Origin: Caryophanales bacterium UBA4365 | GTDB lineage: Bacteria > Bacillota_I > Bacilli_A > RFN20 > CAG-826 | Direction: 5' to 3' | NCBI GenBank assembly: GCA_002393905.1 | Contig: DGSJ01000054.1 | Coordinates: 1 to 38,639 of the forward strand | DNA: 38,639 bases | Shown: one piece after another, positions 7,974 to 17,479 of the stretch | How the letters are laid out: the number at the start of each line of letters is the position of its first letter | Numbering within the stretch: the stretch's first letter is position 1 | Notes under the pieces: generated by a model | What the model saw: the letters and a program-made list of their open reading frames with translations, nothing else | What the model was told of the DNA's origin: nothing | Databases searched by the model: none | Translations under genes and position numbers: made by a program

Positions 7974-10900
7974 TTATTTAACAGTACGTTTTTTGCGTTT
8001 TGCTAAAACGATTAATAACCAAGCAGTTGTTGCTTGAACTGCTAAAGTAGCAGCAGCGGCAACAATGAGGTATGGAGCTGGATTACTTCCAGCAACATGA
8101 GTTTCCACTAATCCATAAATGGATAAGTGGTTAGTAGTAAAGACCATGTAGTTACCGTCTCTTTCTCCTTCAAGACGGCTAACTTCACCAGCCTCGTTAA
8201 CATAGGCTAAGACAAGTTCATGATCCTTATAGGTATCAGGAACAAGAATACGGATGGTAAATTTAAAGTTTGGATCGATAATCTTTCCATCAGCATCAAC
8301 ATTGATGTGGGCAAGCGAACCATCAGCATTAAATAAATTAATGTCATATAGGACAGCAACATCAACTGTACCGGTCTTCACGATCTTACTAAAGTCATAT
8401 TTAGAAGCATCAGTAGCTTCAGCGTGTAAAGTGTAATCACCTTTAATACCACTACTTAATGAGACCCAGACAAGAGATGTACCGGCTTCATTTTGTTCAA
8501 CAGAGTAGAATTCACTACGAGTTGGAACTGGTGCGCCTTCGGCGATCTTCCAGACTAAGGTTAATTCGACTGATTCACGAATTTCACCATTATAAATGAG
8601 TTCATTTCCACTTGAGGTGTATAAACGAGCATAAGCAATGTATGTGCCTGGATCTTTAGCACTGGTTGTACCAGTGTACTCAACTTTAACACCGGTTGGG
8701 ACATCAATGACGCTCACCTTGTGGCTATTGCCATCATAGGTGAATGGGTTGGTGTAATCCCATGTGACGTTAGAAACGTCAATTCGGTGTAAAGTAATTT
8801 CCCAGTTAAATTCTTTTTGGTAGTTTGGATCAAGACGGTAGTTAGTATGATCGTATGAATACGAAACCTTGACAGTGTATTTGCCAACTTCGGTCGCACT
8901 ACGTGTCTTGCTATAGTTAACACCAGTAATTTCTTCTGGTAAGAGGTCTTCCTTGATAGAAACCGAGATTTCTTGTCCAGTGTATTCAAACTTATCTTGG
9001 ACAAGGCTCATGTCTGCTGGAATTTTAATGACTGCTCTTTCAATTTCCCAGCTTAAGTCACTAAAGTCAATACCTTTAAGTTCAGTTGTTTCTGGATTAT
9101 CAGCAACAATGTGGGCTACCGCTTTATAAGTGCCAGCGTTGGTCATCTCGTTGTCGGTGTATTCAACATGTACTCCTGCAGGAAGTTGTGATTCAACAAG
9201 ATGGACACTTTGAGTTTGACCATTATAAGTAAATGGTCCTTGGTAATCCCAAATGATATCTTCTTGGTGAACAATGATTAGTTGTTTGCCAATGCTCCAA
9301 TGATATTGACCATCATTTGGTGCGCTCCAAACATAGTTTTCTGGATCGTTTAATTCAATGTCAACGACATAGTCGCCTGGCATTGATTCTTTCACATCAC
9401 CAGTTCCATGGAAAGCGAGTTCATCTTCACTAGTTGCTCCAAAGGAGGTGTAGTAATCGTGTTCGATTCCATCATAAATCATTTCTTCAGTTTGTGTTGG
9501 GAAATCAACGACAACTTGGTCGATTGTCACAACAATCTCTTCTTGTTTGACTCCGTCAACAACACAGTAATATGTTCCGCTATCCTTGTGGTTTTTCACA
9601 GTGATGGAGGATTCAGTTTGATCAGTTAATAAGACACCATCTTTGTACCACACAAATGAATATTGATGATTCATTTCGATGTTTGGTGTCACTTCAATGG
9701 TGGATTCTAATCCATCATAAGTTTTACTCACATCTGCGCTAGTTGTGAACCAAACTGGGTATGCATCTACGTCATGAGCAGGCATGAGGTAGAGATATTC
9801 GTATGAAGCATCACTAAGTTGTTCGGCCCAGCCAACAATATTGTGGAGCTGACCACCTTCATAAACAGTTTCACGGTTAGCAAAGAATGGAGCTTCCACA
9901 TCAATTGGAAGAGCACCGGTCTTCACTTCACCAGCAACGTGGTAAGAAATACGATATAAATCGTGTCCAGTGAATGTTAAATCAAAGCTTAATGATTCTG
10001 GAAGTTTATCAAAGAATGCTGAAAGTAAATCGGCAATCTTTGGACCAATCTTTGGAATCTTACGAACGAGTTTGGTGATATTAAAGGTAAAATCACCAGA
10101 GCCGGCCCATACGCTATCGCCAACATAATAATCCATTAAGGATTTTTGACGGTATCTTTCTGGGACATGGGCATAGAGTTTTTCGAGTAATCTTTGGAAA
10201 CGATTGTAGTACGAGGTAACTTTCGCGTTTTCTAAGTATTCATCAATCTTGTCGTTGACACGGTTATTAAATTCTTCAGATGTGTATTCACTTAATAAAT
10301 CGTGTAAATCTTGAGCATTATAGTTACGATCAGCAATCTTCTTAAGAAGTTTTTGAGCTTTTTCATAGATTTGGTTGATCTTGTCCTTCATGTCTTCAGG
10401 AATTTTGTAGAACTTATCAACGAGTTCATAAACTTTTTCAATATCAAGTTCGGCGCCTTTATTAATGGCTTTGAAAAGAAGATCGATAAATTTATCGACT
10501 CTTTCTTGAGTCACAAAACTGCTGATACCGAAGAATTTTTTAATTTCGTCTGCCGAAATAATTGATTCAGCAAGCATGTGGTAATCAACTTGAGCAGCGT
10601 TTTCTTCTAAATCATAGATGGTCTTAGCGTGAACATGTTCATAGGCTTCATCAACTGTGGAGAAGGCTAAGTCAAATAATTCATGCTTTAAGTCATCATC
10701 AAAGATGTCGCTTTCAATCACATAACGATACATGTTCGCTAAGAAGTTTGGCATATCAATGCTCACGACATAGCGACCATCAACTTCGCTAATCTTCACA
10801 TGGTCATCTAAGATGCCAGCAAGTTTACGAAGATATTTACAATTTCCTTTGAATCCGAAATTGACATCAAGAGTCACGGCTTCAACAGAGGTATCTAAAA

Positions 10901-12191
10901 CAATGTGGAAGTTATGTCTCCACTTGCTATCCTCAAGGTTACGAAGTTTATTAAGTGAGGCGGTTTTGCCGAGTAATTCAACAATACCATCCCATTGGAA
11001 TACTTTGTCCTTCATGATGAGAATTTCATCAATGTGGATGTTCTTAATCGCATTCCAAACGTCTTTAGCCTTAGTTAATTTAGTAACTTCTTCAATAAAA
11101 TCAGTTTTATCAAAGTCGTTAACGTATTGAATGATTTCACGTGTTTTATCAACACCGATATCACCAGCAATTTCAATGAATGTGGAAATACCAATGTTTT
11201 CTAACATGTCATTTAAATCAGTTCCAGTAAAGTCAATTTCACGAAGGATCGCTTGAATAACTTTTGTTGGGCAGTTAGCAAAGAAATTCTTGATTTCACC
11301 TTTACTGGCATTATTGACAACTTCAAGAATGGCGTTCTTAGCGCTTGTTCCGCCTATGGTGGCTAATAAGTCACGAACACCAGTTTCATGTGTTTGAGTT
11401 GGATCATCTTGAACAAGAAGAAGCATCGCGCTAATGTGATTCAAATTAATTTGGAATGAATCAGAAATAATTTGTTCACCAGCGAAATGGAATTGGGCGT
11501 ATGTTTGATTAATTGTTGCGTTAAATGGACTATAGGTTCTAAAAGCAAGTAGGGTACAGAAGTCATTTAAGACATTTGCACGAACTTCGCTAGTGTTCTC
11601 TAATCCATTACGTTTAATGTATTCTTGGACATAGAAGTAGGCATAACCAGTCACGACTTGTTCAGTTACTTGAGCAAGTTCGTGTCCACCACCATCAACT
11701 TGAGTGTAATCAAGGATCATTTCTTGATAGACACTTAATGTACGATAGGTGTTTTCTTCATAGACCATTTGTGGGTTACCTGGTTCAATTGGACCAGTGT
11801 AAGCTTGGACTGGATGGCCTTCTTGACCGCCTTTACCGTCAACGGAAGATGTGTCGACGTCTGTTTCTACTTCAGATAGTTCAGTAATTTTTGTATGGAC
11901 AATATCCTTAAGAATTTCCTTTATGGAATTTTTTAATTCATCTAAGTTTTTCTTACGGAAGTTTTTGTATACTCTTGGATTGGCGTTGAATAAAAGTTCG
12001 ATGGAGTGATCACCAGTCTTACGAATGGTGTACATCTCGTTGTCAACATCGTATTCAGATTCGTCAAGAGTAGTTCCTTCAGCACTTACTGGTTTAACGT
12101 CGTGTAAGTGACCGACTGAAAGACTGCACGCTAAAAGGGCAGGGAGAACAACAAATACTGTTCGTTTAAAAAACATACTAAACTTCTTCAT
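7974..12191 (-). CDS. Giant secreted surface protein: helical region, Ig-like domain, MBG-like repeats, C-terminal anchor
   Basis: 1405 residues from the ATG at 12191; an in-frame ATG at 12209 lies upstream of the -10 box. There is a signal peptide (about 1-35). A long, mostly helical region spans about 250-700. An immunoglobulin-like domain (about 830-890) shows the diagnostic W-Y-K-D-G and DSGTYYC motifs. Four repeats of about 80 residues follow (about 895-1235), each with a Y-[DNT]-G strand (FTYNGQTQ, FEYTGQE, FTYDGNSHK), a GTY or GKY strand and a closing W-[EKS]-I, like MBG-type bacterial Ig repeats. The end is one membrane helix plus KRKKR; there is no LPXTG. It is probably a surface adhesin or matrix protein. 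It follows another giant surface protein 42 bp upstream. Confidence 0.75.
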   Translation of the reverse strand: MKKFSMFFKRTVFVVLPALLACSLSVGHLHDVKPVSAEGTTLDESEYDVDNEMYTIRKTGDHSIELLFNANPRVYKNFRKKNLDELKNSIKEILKDIVHTKITELSEVETDVDTSSVDGKGGQEGHPVQAYTGPIEPGNPQMVYEENTYRTLSVYQEMILDYTQVDGGGHELAQVTEQVVTGYAYFYVQEYIKRNGLENTSEVRANVLNDFCTLLAFRTYSPFNATINQTYAQFHFAGEQIISDSFQINLNHISAMLLLVQDDPTQTHETGVRDLLATIGGTSAKNAILEVVNNASKGEIKNFFANCPTKVIQAILREIDFTGTDLNDMLENIGISTFIEIAGDIGVDKTREIIQYVNDFDKTDFIEEVTKLTKAKDVWNAIKNIHIDEILIMKDKVFQWDGIVELLGKTASLNKLRNLEDSKWRHNFHIVLDTSVEAVTLDVNFGFKGNCKYLRKLAGILDDHVKISEVDGRYVVSIDMPNFLANMYRYVIESDIFDDDLKHELFDLAFSTVDEAYEHVHAKTIYDLEENAAQVDYHMLAESIISADEIKKFFGISSFVTQERVDKFIDLLFKAINKGAELDIEKVYELVDKFYKIPEDMKDKINQIYEKAQKLLKKIADRNYNAQDLHDLLSEYTSEEFNNRVNDKIDEYLENAKVTSYYNRFQRLLEKLYAHVPERYRQKSLMDYYVGDSVWAGSGDFTFNITKLVRKIPKIGPKIADLLSAFFDKLPESLSFDLTFTGHDLYRISYHVAGEVKTGALPIDVEAPFFANRETVYEGGQLHNIVGWAEQLSDASYEYLYLMPAHDVDAYPVWFTTSADVSKTYDGLESTIEVTPNIEMNHQYSFVWYKDGVLLTDQTESSITVKNHKDSGTYYCVVDGVKQEEIVVTIDQVVVDFPTQTEEMIYDGIEHDYYTSFGATSEDELAFHGTGDVKESMPGDYVVDIELNDPENYVWSAPNDGQYHWSIGKQLIIVHQEDIIWDYQGPFTYNGQTQSVHLVESQLPAGVHVEYTDNEMTNAGTYKAVAHIVADNPETTELKGIDFSDLSWEIERAVIKIPADMSLVQDKFEYTGQEISVSIKEDLLPEEITGVNYSKTRSATEVGKYTVKVSYSYDHTNYRLDPNYQKEFNWEITLHRIDVSNVTWDYTNPFTYDGNSHKVSVIDVPTGVKVEYTGTTSAKDPGTYIAYARLYTSSGNELIYNGEIRESVELTLVWKIAEGAPVPTRSEFYSVEQNEAGTSLVWVSLSSGIKGDYTLHAEATDASKYDFSKIVKTGTVDVAVLYDINLFNADGSLAHINVDADGKIIDPNFKFTIRILVPDTYKDHELVLAYVNEAGEVSRLEGERDGNYMVFTTNHLSIYGLVETHVAGSNPAPYLIVAAAATLAVQATTAWLLIVLAKRKKRTVK

Positions 12192-12204
12192 AGTTATAAT
12201 TATA
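12192..12204 (-). promoter_or_regulatory. -10 box of the 1405-residue surface protein gene, predicted leaderless
   Basis: Minus-strand TATAAT (plus coordinates 12199-12204) ends 7 nt before the ATG at 12191, with no Shine-Dalgarno sequence. The -35 is weak (TTTATT-like). An ATG upstream at 12209 would lie above the -10 box, so the second ATG is preferred. Confidence 0.55.
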
Positions 12205-12233
12205 TACAAAGATATAATTTAATAAATAGAAAT

Positions 12234-15200
12234 TTAATGTTTAATTATTTTTCTAAAAATAAAGAATAATCCAACTGCGAGGCCAACGGAGAGGCCACCA
12301 ACAGCAACATAGCCAGCGATTTCAACAGCTTTAGAAGTCTTTCTTTCACTCTTTTGCTGACGTTCAACTTTAATAAATTCTGCACGTAAAACAGTGTCGC
12401 TTGTCACGGAGATTGAATCAGCACTAATTCCCCAACCTGTAAAGAGGTATTCATAGGTCTCATCGCCCACTTTTTTGATGTAGGTTGGAAGGGTGATTGT
12501 GTCACCGTAGTTCACTCGATATGATGCATACAATGCATCATCAACATAGAGTTCTAATGAATATTGAAGCCTTGTACAAACAAAGTTAATGATGACGTCA
12601 TCTGATGGCATAACAAAGTTATTTTCAGCGTCAATTACCACCGCACTTCCGCCTCTTGTACGAGCGATCATGTACTCGAGTTTATAACCTTTTTGAACAG
12701 TATATTCGATATGAACTGTCTCACCAACTTGACCACCTTTTTTCGATAGACTAACGTCAACAGAACTTGAGGCACTAACTAAGACAGAATAGGCTGGAAT
12801 AACTTCGTAAGTAAGATTAATTTGTGCTCTAAATTGCACTAATCCATCGGATAAAGAAGCGTTTACTTCTTCGCCGTCAAGATAGACTTGAGAATGAAGG
12901 TAATCGACATTTTTATTGATTGTGACTTCAGGATAGAAATCTGGAATTAAAACATCATTTCCATTTTCATCTTTAACAACAATTTCAATCGAATAATGAC
13001 GATTTGATAAATCAAGGAATTCAATTCCGATGGTTTTTGCATGACGCATGATTAAATATTTGACTTGGGTTGAAGTTAAAGTAACTTCTCCATCGTTAAA
13101 CATTAATCGAAGCGGACAAACACTCAGGTCTCCTTGACCCATCATTGTTAAAAGATAGGAAAGATCAACTTCGTTTAAATGAGAGAGCGCGGCATCAACT
13201 TTTAAGGTTTCTCCAACATAGTTGTAGTAGATTCCACCACCAATGTAAGGAGTTTTTGTGTAAGTGGCGATGTAACTAGTACCACTCTTGGTCCATCCAG
13301 TAATGTCGTAATGGTAAAAACCATTAGAGTAGGTTGATGGTTTATCGATTTCTTCGCCTGGTAAATATTGACCAGTCAGAATAATTGTTTGGCCATCAAT
13401 CTTTAATAAGATTTCTGGATAAGCATGGTTGACATAGGTTGCTTTAATGGTACGGTTTGATGTCGCTGTTCCTAAAGCTTGGTCAAATGTGAAGACACTA
13501 TAGTATTGTTCTCCACGAATTGGATCAGGAATGTTTCCTTTATAGGTCACGGTTTCTCCCGCGAGATATTTTTCTTTAGAAATCTCACCAAGAATGTTCC
13601 ATGTAATCGTGTAATATTTATCAAACGAAGCGTGATAGGTTGTCTCTTTTGTGACTATGTGAAGACCTGGAAGAGTTTCTCCTTCTTCCATCCAACTATT
13701 AATCACATAAGTTGTGCCATCTTCAAGTTCGAATGTTTTTGGAGCATTTGGATCGTAGTTTTCTTTTTCTTTTTTGTGGATCAGATTTCCATCAATTTCG
13801 TAGGTAATATCAAAGATATCGTATTCTTTAAATACTGCTGTATAGGTTTCAGCTGAGTCAACTTCTTCTAAAGAAGGAGACCAACAATCGAAGACATAAT
13901 AATGCTCATCAGTCTCTTCCTTCTTTGGAGCTTTTGGAGCACTTGGAATACTTCCAGAAGTAACATTCGTTGTTAATGTTTCATCTGGATAGACCCAGGT
14001 GATTTCATAACGTTGACGATCACCAGTGTCAAAGACAGGGTAGAGGTTTATTGATTCAGAGATTGTTCGTAAATCAACTGGGTTTGCACTATTATCAGAC
14101 CAATAGTCAAAGAAATATTCGATGAAATATTCGTCTCCTGGTTTATATGGAACTTCAAATTCGTAGTTCACTCCGGTTCCAGTAAAGAAGACAAAGTGAG
14201 ATGGATGATCTTGATAATCTCTAAAGATAACGACTTTATCTTGGTTAAGATTAACTTCACGACTTCCATTAATGGAAATCTTGACTGATTGAGTGAGAGG
14301 TTCTTTTTCATGAACTTTATCATTTCGATAAGCATCTAGTAGGTCAGAATAAATCTCTCCTTCTAAAATGGAAGGGTAATCTGGCGCAACAGCGCTTGGA
14401 TCATATGGAATTGGTTCAAGAACTTCTTCTGGAGCAGTTGGTTCACTAACCTCCGCTGGAGCAACTGGTTTTTGGACAATTGTTGGTTCAACTGGAACTG
14501 GTAATGTTGGAGGTTCTGGAATTAATACAACTTGTTTAGTTGGTAGAATTCCGGATGATGGGGTTGCCGTCATGCTTGTATTAATAAAGTCATAACCTTT
14601 TAACCAAGTTAAATAAGTTGATCCTTCGATTTGGAAATTTTCATCTAAGATTTGTGCTCCTGGTTTAGACATGTCACCTTTTCCAGTGACTGGATTAAAG
14701 GCTTCGTAGTTATAAATCGGAGTATCACAAACAGCGTTAGCAAAATAAATCAGTTGAAAAAGAAGGGTATAGAATTGCGGGAGTTTCCCACGATCTTTAG
14801 CGACGTTTTTAACTGATTCATATCGACCAAGACGTTCTAATGAACGAAGTAGAACATTTGTATTTGATTTGATGTAGTTGTAGTTGATGTAATAGTAAGA
14901 ATAACGAGCTTCATCAGTTGTGAGTTCGTTATATTCTCTAAAGCAGGTTCTAAGTTTCACTGTGGCTGCATCCGCTGCATCAACTAGATCGGTTGGAACG
15001 CCTAAAACGGATAATTCATCTTTTCTAGCAAGAACAGAAGCAACAGTGTTACTAAGTAAATATTGTGCTAACGAAGAACTACGTTGAGTATCCTGCTCAT
15101 AAGCAGCCTGCATGGCGCTAAGTTGGTAACGAGAGTTCTCGTATTTAATGCCGAATTCTTGGTAGTCTTTGAGATTTTGTTCATGATTAGCTAGGTAATA

Positions 15201-16004
15201 AGCCCAATCTTCTTGGTTTTGTTTATAATTAGCAACATCGATTTCGTATTGAGCTTTGGCTTGTAAATATGCGTTATATTTAGCTAAATCTTCTTCATAT
15301 TTCGACTTGTTTACTAAGTAAGTCTCGTAGTTTTCTTTCTTGTTGAGATAGGATTGGTAATCTTCTAAGTATTTGTTATATTCAGCAAGTTGGCTGTCGT
15401 ATTCCAGTTCGCTTGTTGGTCTTCTGTTATAGTAAGCGAGATCATCAAGATATTGTTCATATGTATTATCTAAAGATAATGCCGCTTCATACGAGTCATT
15501 AATAAACGAGTTAAAAACTTGACTAGAGACATCAAGTTCAAGTTGGTAATTAATTTTCGCTTTTTCTAAACCAGTAGCAGCATCAAATTCCGCAACATAA
15601 AGTCCGTCATAGTTAACAAACGAAACATTAGTTTCTGCTTCAACAGTTAAAGGAATCCAAGTCCAGGTTCTTCCATTACCATCAAGGTAGGTTGACTCAT
15701 GAGCGAAAACATATTCTTTGTCCCCAATGCGAGATGTTTTAACATCATCTTCTAAGAAGGATTCCGAATATGTTAAAGATTTAGCTGAAGTTTCATTTAG
15801 ATAATTTACTTCGGATTGATCAAGTTCAATCCCACTTTTTGATAGTAGGTCACCAGCTTTTAAAATAGCTAGATGAGTTCCATCAGAATAATCAAAAAGT
15901 CCTTCCGCATTTCCTATGGAGAGGCTGGAAGTAGAAAGCGCTAGCGGAAGCGCACAAGCTAGTATGCTTAACGAATAAACGAATCTAAAGCGGGACTTAT
16001 TCAT
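12234..16004 (-). CDS. Giant secreted surface protein: tyrosine-heptad coiled coil, Pro-rich linker, InlB-like B-repeats, C-terminal anchor
   Basis: 1256 residues. A signal peptide (about 1-34) opens the protein. Residues of about 170-290 form a long helical segment in which Tyr recurs at 7- and 3/4-residue spacing (YNKYLED, YQSYLNK, KYEEDLAKYNAYLQAKAQYE), a tyrosine-cored coiled coil. A Pro/Glu/Val-rich linker spans about 490-540. Repeats like the Listeria-Bacteroides (InlB B-repeat, Flg_new) family follow at about 660-860 (YYVFDCWSPSLEEVDSAETY and similar), and again at about 1065-1215, including NFVMPSDDVIINF and YLFTGWG. A C-terminal membrane helix ends in RKIIKH. There is no LPXTG. It probably projects from the membrane through the wall as an adhesin. 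Confidence 0.75.
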   Translation of the reverse strand: MNKSRFRFVYSLSILACALPLALSTSSLSIGNAEGLFDYSDGTHLAILKAGDLLSKSGIELDQSEVNYLNETSAKSLTYSESFLEDDVKTSRIGDKEYVFAHESTYLDGNGRTWTWIPLTVEAETNVSFVNYDGLYVAEFDAATGLEKAKINYQLELDVSSQVFNSFINDSYEAALSLDNTYEQYLDDLAYYNRRPTSELEYDSQLAEYNKYLEDYQSYLNKKENYETYLVNKSKYEEDLAKYNAYLQAKAQYEIDVANYKQNQEDWAYYLANHEQNLKDYQEFGIKYENSRYQLSAMQAAYEQDTQRSSSLAQYLLSNTVASVLARKDELSVLGVPTDLVDAADAATVKLRTCFREYNELTTDEARYSYYYINYNYIKSNTNVLLRSLERLGRYESVKNVAKDRGKLPQFYTLLFQLIYFANAVCDTPIYNYEAFNPVTGKGDMSKPGAQILDENFQIEGSTYLTWLKGYDFINTSMTATPSSGILPTKQVVLIPEPPTLPVPVEPTIVQKPVAPAEVSEPTAPEEVLEPIPYDPSAVAPDYPSILEGEIYSDLLDAYRNDKVHEKEPLTQSVKISINGSREVNLNQDKVVIFRDYQDHPSHFVFFTGTGVNYEFEVPYKPGDEYFIEYFFDYWSDNSANPVDLRTISESINLYPVFDTGDRQRYEITWVYPDETLTTNVTSGSIPSAPKAPKKEETDEHYYVFDCWSPSLEEVDSAETYTAVFKEYDIFDITYEIDGNLIHKKEKENYDPNAPKTFELEDGTTYVINSWMEEGETLPGLHIVTKETTYHASFDKYYTITWNILGEISKEKYLAGETVTYKGNIPDPIRGEQYYSVFTFDQALGTATSNRTIKATYVNHAYPEILLKIDGQTIILTGQYLPGEEIDKPSTYSNGFYHYDITGWTKSGTSYIATYTKTPYIGGGIYYNYVGETLKVDAALSHLNEVDLSYLLTMMGQGDLSVCPLRLMFNDGEVTLTSTQVKYLIMRHAKTIGIEFLDLSNRHYSIEIVVKDENGNDVLIPDFYPEVTINKNVDYLHSQVYLDGEEVNASLSDGLVQFRAQINLTYEVIPAYSVLVSASSSVDVSLSKKGGQVGETVHIEYTVQKGYKLEYMIARTRGGSAVVIDAENNFVMPSDDVIINFVCTRLQYSLELYVDDALYASYRVNYGDTITLPTYIKKVGDETYEYLFTGWGISADSISVTSDTVLRAEFIKVERQQKSERKTSKAVEIAGYVAVGGLSVGLAVGLFFIFRKIIKH

Positions 16005-16042
16005 TACTTTACTATTATGAGTGATTGGGACTTAAATTACAA
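16005..16042 (-). promoter_or_regulatory. Promoter of the 1256-residue surface protein gene, predicted (near-)leaderless
   Basis: On the minus strand: TTGTAA (plus 16037-16042), 17-bp spacer, CATAAT (16014-16019), then 9 nt to the ATG at 16004. No SD is present in these 9 nt. The predicted start of transcription is 1-3 nt from the ATG. Confidence 0.55.
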
Positions 16043-16047
16043 TTTAA

Positions 16048-16083
16048 ACAAAAAAGAAAAGGTGAGCAACAACTCACCTTTTT
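16048..16083 (-). terminator. Intrinsic terminator after the 427-residue membrane protein gene
   Basis: Minus strand: AAAAGGTGAG, loop TTGTTG, CTCACCTTTT, then a T-rich tract (CTTTTTTG). It ends the gene at 16102-17385 and separates it from the surface-protein operon. Confidence 0.85.
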
Positions 16084-16101
16084 GCTTGTAATTAATTTAG
16101 C

Positions 16102-17385
16102 TTAGGCTAATTCTTTGGCCCAGTTATGAGCTTCGACTTCGCCTTGGACTAAGCCATCTTTTGCAGCAGCGTCAGCAATTAATTGTTTTGCACGACGAAC
16201 TGAAAGTTCGGATTTGACTTTGAAGACAAGTGGAATTTCTTTGTAAAGACCCTTGTTAGAAGCATCACCGATTGGGAAGGTGCTATCCTTGTAGTCTTTT
16301 GGATCAAGAGCAAAGTAGAGTTTTAATGCTTTACCGGCAACAACCATCTTGACATAAGTCTTGGTATGGAGACGGAAAGTATCACCACTATTGGAAACAC
16401 GGGACTTAATACCATAAGAGAGAATTTCACTCTTAAGTTCATTGTAGTGTTCTTTGAGTTCTTTTTCGGCTTTGCCTAAACGTTCTGAGAAAGAAATTCT
16501 TTCGAATGGTTCAGCAGCTTTTGGTGCTGGTGCAACTGGAGCTGGATCTGGTTTTGGTTCTGGCTTTGGCTCTGGTTTTGGTTGTGGAGCAACTGGAGCT
16601 GGAGCTGGTTTTTCAATCACGCGTTCAACGACAACAACCTTCTTTTCGACTGGTTGTTCGCCACGGCGTTTTCTAAAAATTGGTAATTCGTTGATGAGGT
16701 TTTCATAGTAATCATCATTACTATCCTCATGACGACGTTTTAAATTGAGCTTGTCATCATAAACTGACATATCGATATCCTCCTTAAGAATTGCGTTACG
16801 TTTTTCATCGTAGACGTCTTGAGCTTCTTCGCGAGCCATTTTGCGAATTTCGTCTTCTTCAGCACTTCTTTCGTTAGCGCGAGATTCAAGCGATTGCAAG
16901 ATATCGCTGTAAGCACAAAGTGTGGTAAAGAGCACACCAAAGAAGCAGAATGCTAATGAAGCGGCAACAAAGGCTTTTCCAATAAGTCCACCATCAATGG
17001 CAAAGACTTGTTTTAAAGCAGATTGACTACCATCAACGGTAACTAATAATCCGCAAAGTGCAAAGGCATTTACTAAAAGTAAAACAAAGCTAACACCGAA
17101 CCAAATGAATGATTTCCATTTCTTGCGGATGATAATGACGATGAGCCACCAAATGTAGCACACCACAAACAGAGCAAAGATGATAAAGAATACCAAATAT
17201 TTGCCACTGTCAAATGCAAATGAAAATAATGTTTTTGCTCCGCCAAGTAAGGCTGTTGCGCCAGAATAAATTGCGGCAACTTCGCTAACTAAAATTGGAG
17301 CAAGGAAGAAGAACAACAATGCGAATACAAAAAATGCAGCTGCAATCGCAAAAGAGATGATCTTCATTTTTGATTTAACTTCCAT
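16102..17385 (-). CDS. Four-helix membrane protein with Pro-rich linker and conserved C-terminal domain
   Basis: 427 residues from the ATG at 17385, preceded by GGGAGG. Four membrane helices lie in about 1-160. A charged linker follows (about 170-260), then a VVVVERVIEKPAPAPVAP tract and PKPEP/KPDP repeats. The C-terminal domain (about 300-420) contains KSEILSYGIKSRVSNSGDTF, GKALKLYFALDPKDY and PLVFKVKSELSVRRAKQLI. I recall this domain recurring, often with other N-terminal modules, in Erysipelotrichia and Clostridia, without an assigned function. A TACAAT -10 lies about 15 nt before the SD. The overall plan resembles the gene at 29293-30660. Confidence 0.65.
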   Translation of the reverse strand: MEVKSKMKIISFAIAAAFFVFALLFFFLAPILVSEVAAIYSGATALLGGAKTLFSFAFDSGKYLVFFIIFALFVVCYIWWLIVIIIRKKWKSFIWFGVSFVLLLVNAFALCGLLVTVDGSQSALKQVFAIDGGLIGKAFVAASLAFCFFGVLFTTLCAYSDILQSLESRANERSAEEDEIRKMAREEAQDVYDEKRNAILKEDIDMSVYDDKLNLKRRHEDSNDDYYENLINELPIFRKRRGEQPVEKKVVVVERVIEKPAPAPVAPQPKPEPKPEPKPDPAPVAPAPKAAEPFERISFSERLGKAEKELKEHYNELKSEILSYGIKSRVSNSGDTFRLHTKTYVKMVVAGKALKLYFALDPKDYKDSTFPIGDASNKGLYKEIPLVFKVKSELSVRRAKQLIADAAAKDGLVQGEVEAHNWAKELA

Positions 17386-17479
17386 AATTTTCCTCCCGTT
17401 GCTCATATTGTAGAACAATAGAAAAATAAATTAAAGAATATTTTTAAAAAATAATTGAGTTTTGCTGGGAATTTTGAAT

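Noticed and set aside
7974..16004. LPXTG-anchored surface proteins
   Set aside because: Neither protein has an LPXTG-like motif before the C-terminal helix.
16454..16708. Plus-strand frame encoding a Gly/Ala/Ser-rich repeat protein
   Set aside because: It is the reverse of the Pro/Lys/Glu-rich linker of the minus-strand membrane protein; no ribosome site or promoter supports it.
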